Shown piece after piece: positions 53,053-61,103 of a stretch of 64,000 bases of DNA (positions are counted from its first letter, which is position 1; the number at the start of each line of letters is the position of its first letter). The translations under genes were made by a program, and so were the position numbers. The notes beneath the pieces are model-generated. The model made no database searches and was not told the origin of the DNA. It saw nothing but the letters and a program-made list of their open reading frames with translations. Source of the DNA: Phycisphaerales bacterium (GTDB taxonomy: Bacteria; Planctomycetota; Phycisphaerae; Phycisphaerales; UBA1924); NCBI GenBank assembly GCA_020427395.1, contig JAGQON010000007.1, positions 1-64,000 on the forward strand, written 5' to 3'.

Positions 53053-54194
53053 GAGCCCTCCTCCAGCGTCACGATGCGCACCGCCACCGGGATACGCGGC
53101 GTGAAGATCACCTGCCGCACCCAGCTCGCTCGCTCGTCGTCAAAGTCACTCATTCTAGAGTTTGCGGTATCGGGGTATGCCTGATCGGTATCCTCTCCAC
53201 CAGCGTTACTCGCCGAAAATGGAGGATCAACTACAACTGCCCGATTACTGGCCAAGAGAGATTGAAATGGATCACCTGACGCTAACTGAGGTGCACCAAT
53301 GACCGTGCGAACCACTCCAGTATTGTCGACGAGCTTCTGCCCAATCTCTGTTGCGAACTCGATGGATTTATTGACTGACGCATCGCTGCGCCCATCGGAG
53401 AAAATCAGCCAGTCGAGATGTTCCGGATGGACCTCGACTTTTAGTGCTTGAATGGCGCCGTAGAAGACCATATCGCTCGGTCCACCATCAACCGAGACCG
53501 ACCCACTTCTCGGATCACCGGGATCACTGAAAATCCCGACAGGCAGCCTAGTCTGCTCAGGATCAATCCCGCCGCCACCGGTGAGAACATGACTCAACGA
53601 AAATCCTCTAGGCACACGAATGCGAGCATCAACACGACGAACAAAGATCGCCGCTTGCAAGCGATCGCCACTCGGCTCGCGACGAAGTGCTAGGTCCCAA
53701 ACATACTTTGGGTCCTTGCCCGAGTAAGGCTGCGGGAACAAACGCGAAGACATGGGAATTTGTGACACATATACATCAGCGGCTGTCGGGTTACCGGAAG
53801 CGCCGTTAAAGAGATCCCCATTGATGTCATATGTCCAGAGACCCGTGACATAGTTAAACCCGGGCACATGCACATCACCCAAGTCGTAGGCACTTGAACT
53901 GAAGTCAGGAACAGCCCACATATACTCGTATCGATACTCAGGGTCATCGCGGAACTTATTGAATGACTCATCGACGAGTGAAAAATCCACCATCTCAGGG
54001 TTCGTGATGATCGCCTCCGCGGACCCTGCCGCGTTCTCGCCCTCGATCACCGCGAACGAGTCGCGCTGCTCGGCGATGATCGCAGGGAACACCGCGCCCA
54101 GACCGAGCATCCCGATCCCGAGCACCAGCACGGCGATCAGCACCTCGACGAGCGAGAAGCCCGCCCTGTCACGCTGACGAAGAACCGTGTTCAT
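53049..54194 (-). CDS. Large GspI/PilV-like pseudopilin (381 aa)
   Basis: The signature RAGFSLVEVLIAVLVLGIGMLGLGAVFPA is a classic PilV/GspI leader (Glu at +5, long hydrophobic helix with IGMLGL). The C-terminus (WVRQVIFTPRIPVAVRIVTLEEG) fits a minor pilin strand. GspI is usually about 120 residues. The central part, encoded by roughly 53150-53990, has clearly lower GC and AT-ending codons compared with both ends. It overlaps both neighbours by 4 nt. Confidence 0.85.
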   Translation of the reverse strand: MNTVLRQRDRAGFSLVEVLIAVLVLGIGMLGLGAVFPAIIAEQRDSFAVIEGENAAGSAEAIITNPEMVDFSLVDESFNKFRDDPEYRYEYMWAVPDFSSSAYDLGDVHVPGFNYVTGLWTYDINGDLFNGASGNPTAADVYVSQIPMSSRLFPQPYSGKDPKYVWDLALRREPSGDRLQAAIFVRRVDARIRVPRGFSLSHVLTGGGGIDPEQTRLPVGIFSDPGDPRSGSVSVDGGPSDMVFYGAIQALKVEVHPEHLDWLIFSDGRSDASVNKSIEFATEIGQKLVDNTGVVRTVIGAPQLASGDPFQSLLASNRAVVVDPPFSASNAGGEDTDQAYPDTANSRMSDFDDERASWVRQVIFTPRIPVAVRIVTLEEGS

Positions 54195-55456
54195 CGCAGC
54201 ACCTCCTTGAGTTCACCCGTGTACGACTGAACGAGGAAGAGGCGAGAATCCGGCTCGTCCGTGAGAAAGTTGATCATGCCATCGCCGTTGGTGTCGCCGT
54301 TGATCCACTGATTGATCCGCTCGGCGAGTTCGTCCTGATTCACACTTGTGGTATACAGCGTCTCATCAAGCTTGATGTCCACATCACGCTGTCCCTGATC
54401 GTGCGGCATGTAGAGCGTATTCGTGTCCATGTTGAGCCCGCGAGCATTCAAGGCCAGCGCGAGCTTCTGCTCGTCATAGAGCGCCACACGCGTCACCGGC
54501 TTGACCAGGATCGTGTCGTTGCTCGCAGACCCGATGAGCTGCTCGCGCAGCGTGCCGTCGTCACGCCCGTACGCGATACCGTCACCCGTCAGGTCCGCCG
54601 AATCCAGCAGCCGTGAGGCCCAGACCTCCAGGTCGTCGGCCAGGTCGACTCGCAGCGTCCGCTGGTTCGGCGTGGGACGATCACCATACGGACGCTCGCT
54701 GCTGTTGCGAGGATCGATGAATAGCGCCGAACGCGTATCGCGGCTCACCGCGCCGGTGCGGGCATCAAAGCGGATCATGAACGACTGGCGAGCTGTTGGC
54801 GCGTTGTCATCAACCGCCGTCAGCTGCCCGTTGAGTGAGCCGCCGTTCACCTGCGAATCGCGGGCAAAGAAGCCGGTCTCCGGGAAGACCCAATGGGCCT
54901 CGTCCTTGATGTCGGAACTGACCTGCATTGCCCCGTACATCTCTGAGTTGTACCAGGCCGCGGCCGGGTTCCCGCCTGAGTCGTAGTCGAGCAGCAGTCC
55001 CGGGGCCGCGTACCCACGCACCATCCAGTACTCAGGAAGACTGAGCACCTCGCCGATGGGCGCGGGGACAAAGACATCACGATCGAAGTACGGCTGATCG
55101 CCGGAACGCGAGGCCGTCGGGCCCCCACCGCCGCCACCGGCCGTCGGCGCTGTCGTGGCTTCACGGATCGTGCCGATTTTGATCGCAGGGATGATGTTGA
55201 TACGCTGAACCTCGGGGTCGTACACGAACACGACCGCCCCGTCCTTGCCCGTGTTGATCGCCACATCGCGACCCATCAGCGAAGACGCCTGCAGCGCGTT
55301 GACGGCCAGCGAGCGATTCGAGCTGTAGATCGTGTTGCGGAACGCGGGCACCGCGATGGTCAGCAGCAGGACCGCGATCACGATGACCACAAGCAGTTCG
55401 ACGACGGTGAACGCGCGGAGGACATGACGCTGGATGTGATTCTGTGTTCTTCGCAT
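54191..55456 (-). CDS. Large GspH/FimT-like pseudopilin (421 aa)
   Basis: The leader RAFTVVELLVVIVIAVLLLTIAVPAF has Glu at +5. The next helix (SSNRSLAVNALQASSLMGRDVAINTG) and strand DGAVVFVYDPEVQRINIIPA match the GspH/FimT start. Canonical length is about 170; the extra residues include a Gly-rich run near 105-112 and a calcium-loop-like GDTNGDGMINF near 386-396. It shares one base with the upstream GspG-like stop (TGATG). Confidence 0.85.
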   Translation of the reverse strand: MRRTQNHIQRHVLRAFTVVELLVVIVIAVLLLTIAVPAFRNTIYSSNRSLAVNALQASSLMGRDVAINTGKDGAVVFVYDPEVQRINIIPAIKIGTIREATTAPTAGGGGGGPTASRSGDQPYFDRDVFVPAPIGEVLSLPEYWMVRGYAAPGLLLDYDSGGNPAAAWYNSEMYGAMQVSSDIKDEAHWVFPETGFFARDSQVNGGSLNGQLTAVDDNAPTARQSFMIRFDARTGAVSRDTRSALFIDPRNSSERPYGDRPTPNQRTLRVDLADDLEVWASRLLDSADLTGDGIAYGRDDGTLREQLIGSASNDTILVKPVTRVALYDEQKLALALNARGLNMDTNTLYMPHDQGQRDVDIKLDETLYTTSVNQDELAERINQWINGDTNGDGMINFLTDEPDSRLFLVQSYTGELKEVLR

Positions 55457-56631
55457 CAGCTGCCCACCTCAACCAGATTGTCCGCCCACACTTCGCGACG
55501 AAGCTCGGCCTGCTCCTGGCTGGAGCCCGGGACTTCACGACGCAGGAAGGCCGCGATCGTTTCGATGCTCTCCGTCCCGAAGTAGCCGTCAGGCCCGGCG
55601 CTGACGATCGCGTAGCGGGCATCACGCAGCCGAGAATTTTCACCGATGAACTTCACCTCTGGATCGCTGAGGTTCTGAGGATCATTCTGGACCTTCTCAA
55701 ACTCCACCGGATCGATCAGGACCGCGGGGATATTCAGATCCAGCTCGTTCTCAACAACCAGCCGTCCATTCTCGTAGCGCCCCGGCTCCCACCGGTAATA
55801 GCGGTAGGCATTGCCGAACCCGTCCACGAACGCGAACAGCGAACCGCGCTGGTAGTCCTCAAACATCGAGATCATCGACTGATAGTCCGGCGGGTCCGTG
55901 GGGTCCACGCTGCCGCCGTGCTCCGCGACCTCGTTGGCATCGACATAGTCAGGGCGGATCGTGGCACCACGACGCGAAACATCCATGAACGGGTCGTACT
56001 TCTCTCGGATGCCACCCGGGTAGCCGATGCCCAGGAAGCTGCCGTCGATGATCGGGCGGGCCATCCCGGGCCCGCGCACGCCGTCGGTCTCCTTGCCCAG
56101 CACACCCGCGAGGTAGTACGCGAGCGAGTACTTGGAGTAGCGGCGGTCATCCCATGCGCCGTCATCGCTCCAGCCCGAGCCGTTGGGCAGGTCGATCGCG
56201 TCGCTCCCGGAGCCCGTGCGCCGGCGGAAGAAGTTGAAATCAAGCCCCTCGTTCCAGACGACGAGCAGGTTGTATGTGTAGAAGCTGCCGTTGACCTGAA
56301 TAAACGGGCCGTCCTTTTCGCTGGGAGAAATGCTGGGATCAAACGAGGGCAGCGGATCGGGGCGGTACTTGTCGTCGCCGTTGCTCAGCGGCTCGCCATC
56401 GTGCACGAGCGGCGGCAGGAAGCCGAACTCCTGCTTGAACTGATCAACGGCCTTGGCCAGCGCCGAGGCCGACTGCTGGCTCGCAGTCCGCCGCCCCGAC
56501 TTGGTCGCCCGGTTCAGACCCGAGAGCACCAGCGCCAGCAGGACGATGATCAGCGTGATGACGACAAGCAACTCGATCAGCGTGAACGCCGAGCGGTGCT
56601 TGTTGCCAGATTGGAATCGATGCTTGATCAT
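55456..56631 (-). CDS. Large GspG-like pseudopilin (391 aa)
   Basis: The leader SAFTLIELLVVITLIIVLLALVLSGL is a consensus prepilin site. The following region (ASALAKAVDQFKQEFGFLPPLV) is the GspG alpha-helix plus its Pro-rich loop, and the C-terminus has RYAIVSAGPDGYFGTE (about 336-351), the typical GspG end. Between them sit about 220 extra residues rich in aromatic residues, Asp and Gly. GspG normally has about 145 residues and forms the pseudopilus shaft. It begins the G-H-I-J-K series. Confidence 0.88.
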   Translation of the reverse strand: MIKHRFQSGNKHRSAFTLIELLVVITLIIVLLALVLSGLNRATKSGRRTASQQSASALAKAVDQFKQEFGFLPPLVHDGEPLSNGDDKYRPDPLPSFDPSISPSEKDGPFIQVNGSFYTYNLLVVWNEGLDFNFFRRRTGSGSDAIDLPNGSGWSDDGAWDDRRYSKYSLAYYLAGVLGKETDGVRGPGMARPIIDGSFLGIGYPGGIREKYDPFMDVSRRGATIRPDYVDANEVAEHGGSVDPTDPPDYQSMISMFEDYQRGSLFAFVDGFGNAYRYYRWEPGRYENGRLVVENELDLNIPAVLIDPVEFEKVQNDPQNLSDPEVKFIGENSRLRDARYAIVSAGPDGYFGTESIETIAAFLRREVPGSSQEQAELRREVWADNLVEVGS

Positions 56632-56700
56632 CTTGTTGACAGTTCCTTACTCGTCCCTGGGTTCAGACACCATCTCGGCGTCGGGGCACACGAACTCCGA

Positions 56701-57984
56701 TCAGCCCGAAAGCGATTCGAGCATCTTGATCATGGGCAAGAACATCGCGACGACGATCGTGCCAACCATGCCGCCGAGCAGAACAACCATGATCGGCTCG
56801 AGCAGTGAGACCAGCGATGCAACCGCGACATCGACCTCTTCGTCGTAGTTATCCGCGATCTTCAGGAGCATCGCGTCCATCTCACCCGTCTCCTCACCGA
56901 CATCGATCATGTTGACCACGATGGGATCACAGGTCTTGCTCTCACGCAGCGGCACCGCGAAGGTCTCGCCCTCGCGGATCGAGTCGTGGACATTCATCAG
57001 GGCCTTCTCGAAGACATAGTTGCCCGAGGTCTGGGCCGTGATCGTCACGGCCTCGAGGATCGGGACACCCGCGCTGATGAGCGTGCCCATGGTCCGCGTG
57101 AAACGGGCGATGATCGTCTTGCGCACGAGCTTGCCCACGATCGGCGACCAGAGGAGGAGGTAATCGAAGGCCGCGCGACCGGGAGGGGTCTTGCGGATGA
57201 TCTTGAGCGAGATCCAGATCACCGGAGCGCCGAAGACCATGAAGATCCAGCCCGGAATCTCCTGCCCCGCGTTCGAGCCCGCGACCCAGCGGCTGGTGCT
57301 GATCAGCCCCTGCGTGAGCCCGGGGAGTTCGATCTCGAAGTCCAAGAAGATCTCTTCGAACTTCGGAATGATCAGCAGCATGATCGCCGTCAGGATGGTG
57401 ACCGCGACCACCAGAACCACGATCGGGTACACCATCGCGCCCTTGATCTTCCTCTTGAGCTTCTGGCTCTTCTCCATGAACTCGCTGAGGCGCTGCAGGA
57501 TGACGTCGAGCACACCACCGATCTCGCCGGCGTTGACCATCTTGACATACAGATGGTTGAAGGCCTTGGGGAACTTGCCCATCGCTTCCGAGAGAGAGCT
57601 ACCACCCTCAACCTCTTCACACACACCCAAGAGCACATTCTTCATGAGCCCGGGCTTCTGCTGGCTCTCAAGGATCTGCAGCGAACGAAGCAGCGGAAGA
57701 CCCGCGTCCTGCAGCGTCGAGAGCTGACGGGTGAAGAGCGTCAGGTGCTTGGCCTTGACCTTGCCGATCGAGAAGCCGCCACCCTTTTTCTTCTTCCGCT
57801 TCTTCGCGGTCGCATCGGCACCTGGGGCGCCCTTGGCCTTCTTCTCTTTCTGCGGCTGGACCGAGGTCGGGAAGTATCCCTGCGCCTTGATGCGCTGGAT
57901 CGCCTCTTCCGAGCTGTTCGCCTCAACCGTGCCCTTCTGGGTCTTGCCTGAGGCGTTGAGCGCCTGATAGGTGTATGTCGCCAT
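56701..57984 (-). CDS. GspF/PilC platform protein (cluster B)
   Basis: 427 residues from the ATG at 57984, with GGAAGGA 7 nt upstream (a GTG directly before it is too close). It opens MATYTYQALNASGKTQKGTVEA, as GspF does, then a Lys-rich linker (AKKRKKKKGGGFSIGKVK). Two T2SSF domains lie at about 80-200 and 285-405. Motifs include MVNAGEIGGVLDVILQRLSEF and MIDVGEETGEMDAMLLKIAD. The membrane helices are as expected. It is the inner-membrane platform for cluster B. Confidence 0.93.
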   Translation of the reverse strand: MATYTYQALNASGKTQKGTVEANSSEEAIQRIKAQGYFPTSVQPQKEKKAKGAPGADATAKKRKKKKGGGFSIGKVKAKHLTLFTRQLSTLQDAGLPLLRSLQILESQQKPGLMKNVLLGVCEEVEGGSSLSEAMGKFPKAFNHLYVKMVNAGEIGGVLDVILQRLSEFMEKSQKLKRKIKGAMVYPIVVLVVAVTILTAIMLLIIPKFEEIFLDFEIELPGLTQGLISTSRWVAGSNAGQEIPGWIFMVFGAPVIWISLKIIRKTPPGRAAFDYLLLWSPIVGKLVRKTIIARFTRTMGTLISAGVPILEAVTITAQTSGNYVFEKALMNVHDSIREGETFAVPLRESKTCDPIVVNMIDVGEETGEMDAMLLKIADNYDEEVDVAVASLVSLLEPIMVVLLGGMVGTIVVAMFLPMIKMLESLSG

Positions 57985-58031
57985 CACTCAATCCTTCCAA
58001 ACACGGGAAACAGACCCGCGCCCACCCGTGC

Positions 58032-59762
58032 TTACTCTTCTTCCAGCGTCTCGCGAACCACCTCGTCGATGGTCGTCAAGCCCTCATAAATCGCCATCAG
58101 CCCGCTCTCACGCAGGCTCCGCATGCCCTTCTTGCGGGCCGAGTTCCGTAGCACGCTCGTGCTCGCCTCGTTCATGACCAGCTCACGCATCTCGTCGTCC
58201 ATGGTCATGATCTCGAAGAGCGCCATGCGACCCTTGTAGCCGCCGCCGACACCGGCAGACGCACCCGGGCGATAGAACTCGCGGCCCTTCACATCCGTCG
58301 GACGCAGCGAAAGCTCCATGAGCTCCTGCTCGGTCGGGATATAGGCCTCTTTGCTCTTCGCATCGAGGGTCCGCACCAGTCGCTGCGCGACGATGCCCTC
58401 GATCGTGGCCGTAAGAAGGAACGGCTCAATACCGAGGTCGACAAGTCGGATAATCGAACTCGGCGCGTCGTTGGTGTGCAGCGTGCTGAGCACCATGTGC
58501 CCCGTCAGCGATGCCTGCACCGCAATCTGCGCGGTCTCAAGGTCACGAATCTCACCAACGAGGATCACATCCGGGTCCTGACGAAGGAAGCTTCGCAGCG
58601 CGGAAGCGAAGGTCAGACCCACCTCGCTGTTCACCTGCACCTGACAGAGACCATCGATGTCGTACTCGACCGGGTCCTCGGCCGTCAGGATCTTGGTCTG
58701 AATATCATTCAGCTCGGCAAGTGCCGCATACAGCGTGGTCGTCTTACCCGAGCCGGTCGGCCCAGTCACGATCACGATGCCGTTGGGCTTGGCGATCAGA
58801 CTCCTGAAGAGCTCAAGATCATCCGGGCGGAACCCGACACGATCGAGCGATAGCTCAACATTGCCACGGTCCAGGACTCGCATAACGCATGACTCGCCGT
58901 AGATCGTTGGCAGGATCGCCACACGAAGGTCCACGGGATTGCCACCAACAGTCAGCTCGATACGCCCGTCCTGCGGCAGACGACGCTCCGCAATGTCCAG
59001 GTTCGCCATAACCTTCACACGCGAGGTGATTGCGGTACCGAGGTGCTTGGGCGGGGGGACCATCTCGTAGAGGACGCCGTCGATGCGGTATCGCATCTTG
59101 AACTCGTTCTCGAATGGCTCAAAGTGGATGTCCGATGCCCGATCCCGGATCGCCTGCAGCAGAACGAGGTTCAGGAGCTTGATGACCTGATTATCGCCCG
59201 CGGCGTCCATCACCGCGTCCAGATCAATTGACTGATCCGAATGCTTGCCAAGCTCCGCAAGATTCTCATTATTCGCCAGCGAGCTCATCGCGTCACTCAG
59301 CGAACTGTCCTTGGCAAAGTGCTTCTCAAGCAAGGCATCAATCGACTTGGGCGAAGCGACCACCGCGGTCACATCAGCCCCCATCAGCAGACGCAGGTCG
59401 TCGACGGCCTGATAGTTCTCAGGGCTCTTGAGCGCGACCTTGAGCTTCCGGGCCCGGGCGTCGTACTCGATCGGCACGCACTGGTAGGCCTTGGCATTCT
59501 CCGCGGGAATGGCCGCGATGGTCTCCTCGTCGAGCTCGACCCCGTTGAGATCGACATACTCCATCCCCGCCTGCCCAGCCAGAGCCCGATCGATATCGAG
59601 CTGGGTGCAATATCCGAGCTCTTTGAGGATCTCGCCGATCTTGACCTTATTGGTACGCCCCTTTTGGATCGCAAGCGCCTCATGCACCTGCTCGCGCGTA
59701 ACCACCCGCAACTTGGTGAGCACACGCCCGAGCTTGCGTCCTTTGAGTTCAGATGGGTCCAT
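58032..59762 (-). CDS. Assembly ATPase GspE/PilB (cluster B, without zinc site)
   Basis: The ATG at 59762 has GGAG 9 nt upstream, giving 576 residues. An MshEN-type N-domain is followed by Walker A GPTGSGKT at about 334-341, an Asp box LTAEDPV, Walker B DVILVGEIRD and a His box TLHTNDAP. The region that carries the tetracysteine zinc site in GspE/PilB is present but lacks the cysteines (RTLDAKSKEAYIPTEQEL... GGYKGRMALFEIM). It lies between pilT and gspF and should drive the pseudopilus of cluster B. Confidence 0.93.
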   Translation of the reverse strand: MDPSELKGRKLGRVLTKLRVVTREQVHEALAIQKGRTNKVKIGEILKELGYCTQLDIDRALAGQAGMEYVDLNGVELDEETIAAIPAENAKAYQCVPIEYDARARKLKVALKSPENYQAVDDLRLLMGADVTAVVASPKSIDALLEKHFAKDSSLSDAMSSLANNENLAELGKHSDQSIDLDAVMDAAGDNQVIKLLNLVLLQAIRDRASDIHFEPFENEFKMRYRIDGVLYEMVPPPKHLGTAITSRVKVMANLDIAERRLPQDGRIELTVGGNPVDLRVAILPTIYGESCVMRVLDRGNVELSLDRVGFRPDDLELFRSLIAKPNGIVIVTGPTGSGKTTTLYAALAELNDIQTKILTAEDPVEYDIDGLCQVQVNSEVGLTFASALRSFLRQDPDVILVGEIRDLETAQIAVQASLTGHMVLSTLHTNDAPSSIIRLVDLGIEPFLLTATIEGIVAQRLVRTLDAKSKEAYIPTEQELMELSLRPTDVKGREFYRPGASAGVGGGYKGRMALFEIMTMDDEMRELVMNEASTSVLRNSARKKGMRSLRESGLMAIYEGLTTIDEVVRETLEEE

Positions 59763-59925
59763 ACCGTGATACTCCATGCGGCATTGCCGCGCGATGGCTG
59801 CTGGGAGCCACACTTCTACATTCGCAGACAATCGACAACTGGTTGGGAAGAACGGGGCCGTTTTTGGTCATTATTGCGTTGCGACACATGGATAATGAAA
59901 CCCAATCGCCGCCATGCATGCTCGA

Positions 59926-61053
59926 CTACTCAGCCGGTTCCTTGTTCGCCTCAGGGTCGTCAAGCTCTGGACGACCAATCACACCACCCGCCTGATGCAC
60001 CTTGTCACGCAGCGCCGACGGATTCTTGCACTTATCCACCATCTCCTCAGCCGCGATCATGCCACGCGAATACAGCGACCAGAGATGGTCGTCAAGAAGC
60101 TGCATCCCGTACTTCTTGCCGGTCTGGATCGCCGAGTCGATTCGGTAGCTCTTGTTGTCACGGATCAGGTTCGCGATCGCCGGGGTCACAACGAGGAACT
60201 CATAGGCCGCGACCATGCCCTTGGTGTCAACGCGTCCGAGAAGCACCTGCGAGAGCACACAAATCAACGCGGTTGAGAGCTGGACGCGGATCTGGTTCTG
60301 CTGGCTCACCGGGAAGGCGTCCACCAGACGGTCGATCGTCTTGGCGGCACCCGTCGTGTGGAGGGTACCGAACACAAGGTGACCCGTTTCCGCGGCTCGG
60401 ACCGCCGCCTCGATCGTCTCGAGATCTCGCATTTCGCCCACGAGGATCACGTCCGGGTCCTGGCGGAGGGCTCGACGCAGCGCCTCGGCGAAGCTGGGCA
60501 CATCGTTCCCGACTTCACGCTGGTTGACGATCGATTTCTTATGCTCGTGGTAGTACTCGATCGGGTCTTCCATCGTCACGATGTGGCGATCCATGTAGAT
60601 GTTCACATAGTCGATCATCGTCGCCAAGGAAGTCGTCTTGCCCGAACCGGTCGGCCCGGTCACCAGGAAGAGCCCTCGGGGTCGACGGATCAGATCCTTA
60701 CACATATCCGGCAGACCGATCTGGTCGAAGGTCAGCAGGCGGTTGGGGATCTGGCGGAGCACGATGGCGATATCGCCACGCTGACGGAACACCGAAACAC
60801 GGAACCGGGCCGCCTCGCCGTACGCGAAGCCGAAGTCGGTTCCGCCCTCTTCCTGGAGCTCCTGCTGGTTCCGCTCGGGGGTGATCGACTTCATGAGCGA
60901 AACCATGTCGTCCGAGTCGAGGACCTTGGTCTGGAGGTTTCGCAGCCCGCCGTGCAGTCGGATCGTCGGCTGGCGACCCGTCGTCAGGTGAAGGTCCGAG
61001 CCGCCGGTCTTCACGACGGTATCGAGCAATCGGTCAATCTGAACTGTCGACAT
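59926..61053 (-). CDS. pilT: Pilus retraction ATPase PilT
   Basis: A 375-residue protein with AGGAG 9 nt before the ATG. It opens VQIDRLLDTVVKTGGSDLHL, typical of PilT. Walker A GPTGSGKT is at 133-140, Walker B DVILVGEMRD at 201-210 and the His box TLHTTGAA is intact. The AIRNLIRE retraction motif appears as AIANLIRDNK at 292-301. It would power pilus retraction. Its position between two PilB-type genes indicates that the same locus serves a real, retractable type IV pilus. A 163-nt gap precedes the next gene. Confidence 0.94.
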   Translation of the reverse strand: MSTVQIDRLLDTVVKTGGSDLHLTTGRQPTIRLHGGLRNLQTKVLDSDDMVSLMKSITPERNQQELQEEGGTDFGFAYGEAARFRVSVFRQRGDIAIVLRQIPNRLLTFDQIGLPDMCKDLIRRPRGLFLVTGPTGSGKTTSLATMIDYVNIYMDRHIVTMEDPIEYYHEHKKSIVNQREVGNDVPSFAEALRRALRQDPDVILVGEMRDLETIEAAVRAAETGHLVFGTLHTTGAAKTIDRLVDAFPVSQQNQIRVQLSTALICVLSQVLLGRVDTKGMVAAYEFLVVTPAIANLIRDNKSYRIDSAIQTGKKYGMQLLDDHLWSLYSRGMIAAEEMVDKCKNPSALRDKVHQAGGVIGRPELDDPEANKEPAE

Positions 61054-61103
61054 ATCTCATACTCCTGAAGCCCGAGGGGGTCACCCGGGCGATGGGGTTC
61101 AAC

